A stretch of 14,357 bases of DNA from Bacillota bacterium (GTDB taxonomy: Bacteria > Bacillota > Dethiobacteria > Dethiobacterales > Dethiobacteraceae), in assembly GCA_012800215.1 (NCBI GenBank), contig JAAZJT010000113.1, forward strand, positions 1 through 14,357. Reading direction: 5' to 3'. The position numbers and the translations under genes were made by a program. The notes under the pieces were generated by a model. That model did no database searches, was not told the origin of the DNA, and worked only from the letters and a program-made list of their open reading frames with translations. Positions 13,039 to 14,357 of the stretch are shown here, one piece after another (the stretch's first letter is position 1; each line of letters starts with the position of its first letter).

Positions 13039-13698
13039 TTGAGTGTAACGGCGCAGGAAGTCCGTGGTCTGGCTAATGCCTATAATAAATACGACGTGCA
13101 AACAGATGAAGAAGTAGCTATGCAGGCAAAAGAAGGCTGTGAAATAGCACTAGAATACTTGATTAATAAATATAAAAATTTTGTCAAGGCCAAAGCTAGG
13201 TCTTATTTTCTCATTGGCGCTGATCGAGAAGATATCATTCAAGAAGGTATGATTGGGCTTTATAAAGCTATTCGTGACTTTAAAGAGGACAAACTTTCTT
13301 CTTTCAGAGCTTTTGCAGAACTATGTATTACACGTCAAATTATTACAGCCATTAAAACAGCAACACGACAAAAACATATACCTTTAAATTCCTATATATC
13401 TCTTAATAAACCCATTTATGATGAAGATTCGGATAGAACTTTGCTGGATATTCTGTCTGGGGCGAAAATTACAGACCCTGAAGAATTAATGATTAACAGA
13501 GAAGAGTATAATAATATTGAGATTAAAATGGGTGAAATTCTTAGTGATTTGGAATGGAAGGTTTTAATGTATTACCTCGAAGGTAAATCTTATCAAGAGA
13601 TTGCGATAGAGTTAAATCGTCATGTTAAGTCTATAGATAATGCCTTACAGCGTGTTAAAAGGAAATTAGAACGGTATCTTGAAGTTCGTGAGTACTAA
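13039..13698 (+). CDS. sigH: RNA polymerase sigma-H factor (Spo0H family)
   Basis: 219 aa, typical of sigma-H, which drives post-exponential and early sporulation genes. Region 2 is visible as DREDIIQEGMIGLYKAIRDF...FRAFAELCITRQIITAIKTATRQKHIP (about 65-115). Region 4 with its helix-turn-helix is at about 172-215 (DLEWKVLMYYLEGKSYQEIA, then HVKSIDNALQRVKRKLERY). The start is TTG 13039, behind GTGGAGG (13024-13030) at 8 nt. Its place after rlmB and before the tRNA/tuf block matches Firmicute synteny and supports a spore-forming host. A strong terminator follows it. Confidence 0.95.
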   Translation: MSVTAQEVRGLANAYNKYDVQTDEEVAMQAKEGCEIALEYLINKYKNFVKAKARSYFLIGADREDIIQEGMIGLYKAIRDFKEDKLSSFRAFAELCITRQIITAIKTATRQKHIPLNSYISLNKPIYDEDSDRTLLDILSGAKITDPEELMINREEYNNIEIKMGEILSDLEWKVLMYYLEGKSYQEIAIELNRHVKSIDNALQRVKRKLERYLEVREY

Positions 13699-13713
13699 AT
13701 GTAACAAACGCAT

Positions 13714-13746
13714 GGATAAACGGAGGGCATTCCCTCCGTTTTATCT
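13714..13746 (+). terminator. Rho-independent terminator after sigH
   Basis: A stem AAACGGAGGG (13718-13727) with CCCTCCGTTT (13732-13741), 4-nt loop CATT, extended by GAT/ATC after one bulged T, and a short T tract within the right arm. It separates sigH from the tRNA operon. Confidence 0.85.
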
Positions 13747-13791
13747 GCATATGCTTTCCTTTGAGGCTAATTTTTGGTTATAAGATGCCGG

Positions 13792-13820
13792 TTGACATGG
13801 TTATGCTGGTGTTGTATAAT
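13792..13820 (+). promoter_or_regulatory. Consensus promoter of the tRNA operon
   Basis: Perfect TTGACA (13792-13797), 17-bp spacer and TATAAT (13815-13820). Start near 13827, 20 nt before the first tRNA. A full-consensus promoter is usual for stable RNA. Confidence 0.88.
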
Positions 13821-13846
13821 CAAGAGGCTGGAATTGGGAAGAACGT

Positions 13847-13920
13847 GCGGGTGTAGCTCAATGGTAGAGCTCCAGCTTCCCAAGCTGGCTACGTGGGTTC
13901 GATTCCCATCACCCGCTCCA
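13847..13920 (+). tRNA. tRNA-Gly (CCC)
   Basis: 74 nt with encoded CCA. Acceptor stem GCGGGTG/CACCCGC, discriminator T, D-arm GTAGCTCAATGGTAGAGC, anticodon stem CCAGC/GCTGG with loop TTCCCAA (anticodon CCC), and T-loop GGTTCGATTCC. It reads GGG codons. Confidence 0.95.
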
Positions 13921-13933
13921 AGGTGAGAAATGT

Positions 13934-14009
13934 CGCGGGGTGGAGCAGCTGGCAGCTCGTCGGGCTCATAACCCGGAGGTCGCAGGTTCAAATCCTGTCC
14001 CCGCAACCA
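13934..14009 (+). tRNA. Initiator tRNA-fMet (CAT)
   Basis: 76 nt with encoded CCA. Two initiator marks are seen: the first acceptor pair is a C-A mismatch (CGCGGGG against CCCCGCA), and the anticodon stem ends in three G-C pairs (CGGG CTCATAA CCCG). Anticodon CAT, T-loop GGTTCAAATCC. Confidence 0.95.
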
Positions 14010-14022
14010 ACTTAAATAATTC

Positions 14023-14098
14023 GCTCACGTAGCTCAGTAGGTAGAGCACATCCTTGGTAAGGATGAGGCCACCGGTTCAATCCCGGTCGTGAGCTCCA
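14023..14098 (+). tRNA. tRNA-Thr (GGT)
   Basis: 76 nt with encoded CCA. Acceptor GCTCACG/CGTGAGC with discriminator T, D-arm TAGCTCAGTAGGTAGAGC, anticodon stem CATCC/GGATG with loop TTGGTAA (anticodon GGT), T-loop GGTTCAATCCC. Confidence 0.95.
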
Positions 14099-14102
14099 TA
14101 AT

Positions 14103-14178
14103 GGCGGCGTAGCTCAGGTGGTAGAGCAGGCGGTTCATACCCGCCGCGTCAGGGGTTCAAATCCCTTCGCCGCCACCA
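14103..14178 (+). tRNA. Elongator tRNA-Met (CAT)
   Basis: 76 nt with encoded CCA. Acceptor GGCGGCG/CGCCGCC is fully paired, discriminator A, anticodon stem GGCGG/CCGCC with loop TTCATAC (anticodon CAT). The paired first base and the TTCATAC loop match Firmicute elongator Met rather than initiator or lysidine-modified Ile tRNA. Confidence 0.92.
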
Positions 14179-14194
14179 ATTGTACATAACTATT

Positions 14195-14233
14195 CTTGGA
14201 CATGCCTGAGGGCTTGGCCAAGTATATTTTTTT
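14195..14233 (+). terminator. Possible terminator or attenuator between tRNA-Met and tuf
   Basis: An imperfect hairpin: CTTGG (14195-14199) with CCAAG (14218-14222), an internal loop, then GCC/GGC around TGAG. T7 follows at 14227-14233. It could end most tRNA transcripts before tuf. The stem is weak and interrupted. Confidence 0.4.
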
Positions 14234-14245
14234 ACCTATTTAGAC

Positions 14246-14254
14246 TGGTAGAAT
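14246..14254 (+). promoter_or_regulatory. Possible extended -10 promoter of tuf
   Basis: TGGTAGAAT forms an extended -10 element 23 bp before the tuf start codon. No good -35 is seen upstream, only a T-rich run. Without this promoter, tuf would depend on read-through from the tRNA promoter. Confidence 0.4.
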
Positions 14255-14277
14255 CTACAAGTTTAGGAGGTTATAGT

Positions 14278-14357
14278 ATGGCAAAGCAAAAGTTTGAAAG
14301 GACTAAGCCCCACGTTAATATTGGTACCATTGGCCACGTTGACCACGGTAAAACCAC
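14278..14357 (+). CDS. tuf: Elongation factor Tu (5' end only)
   Basis: The first 26 codons and part of the next before the window ends. The N-terminal sequence matches EF-Tu: KFERTKPHVNIGTIGHVDHG then KTT, containing the G1 nucleotide-binding motif GHVDHGKT. EF-Tu delivers aminoacyl-tRNA to the ribosome as a GTPase. The start is ATG 14278, with TAGGAGG (14264-14270) upstream. The preceding tRNA genes recall the tRNA-tufB transcription unit of E. coli. Confidence 0.95.
   Translation, partial: MAKQKFERTKPHVNIGTIGHVDHGKT

Noticed and set aside
13767..14006. 79-aa minus-strand open frame antisense to the tRNAs
   Set aside because: The peptide (MRGQDLNLRPPGYEP...) is the well-known spurious translation of tRNA genes, often mis-annotated as protein.

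Overview
The window reads as chromosomal housekeeping DNA from an anaerobic, endospore-forming Firmicute of the Clostridia type. The evidence is a sigH (Spo0H) homologue, the gltX / T-box / cysE-cysS-mrnC-thyX-rlmB-sigH gene order, a CarD-YacL-IspD-IspF block, strong purine-rich ribosome binding sites, several TTG/GTG starts and near-consensus sigma-A promoters. The genus cannot be fixed from the sequence alone.

Layout. Positions 1-1473 (minus strand) hold the promoter-proximal part of a polar amino-acid ABC importer: a lipoprotein substrate-binding protein (SBP), then a permease cut by the window edge. A consensus promoter and a leader of about 250 nt precede the SBP. Divergent from it, with two tandem consensus promoters, is a CarD-family regulator (1945-2430) ending at a terminator. 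A second unit (2643-4910, plus) encodes a membrane PIN-TRAM protein and the MEP isoprenoid enzymes IspD and IspF. It meets nadE (7105-5111, minus) tail to tail across a cluster of three related palindromes; the outer two each contain the stop codon of the adjacent gene. Divergent from nadE, gltX (7240-8715) is followed by a cysteine T-box leader and the tightly overlapping cysE-cysS-mrnC-thyX-rlmB operon. sigH has its own promoter and terminator. A tRNA operon (Gly-CCC, initiator fMet, Thr-GGT, elongator Met) then leads into tuf (EF-Tu), cut by the right edge.

How the genes work together. Most of the window serves translation: charging enzymes GltX and CysRS, cysteine supply (CysE) coupled to CysRS through tRNA-Cys sensing, 23S rRNA maturation and methylation (MrnC, RlmB), tRNAs and EF-Tu. 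Thymidylate (ThyX), NAD (NadE) and isoprenoid precursor (IspD/F) synthesis complete the core metabolism.

Two proteins depart from their families and are the main discoveries. (1) The SBP appears circularly permuted: after the lipoprotein signal comes the normally C-terminal half of the fold, then the normally N-terminal half, with both ligand-contact signatures retained. (2) The glutaminase domain of NadE has lost its catalytic cysteine (VEIC to VEIG) and nearby conserved residues, while the synthetase domain looks intact, so the enzyme is predicted to use free ammonia. The palindrome cluster between ispF and nadE is the third item of interest. No CRISPR array, insertion sequence or prophage was seen.
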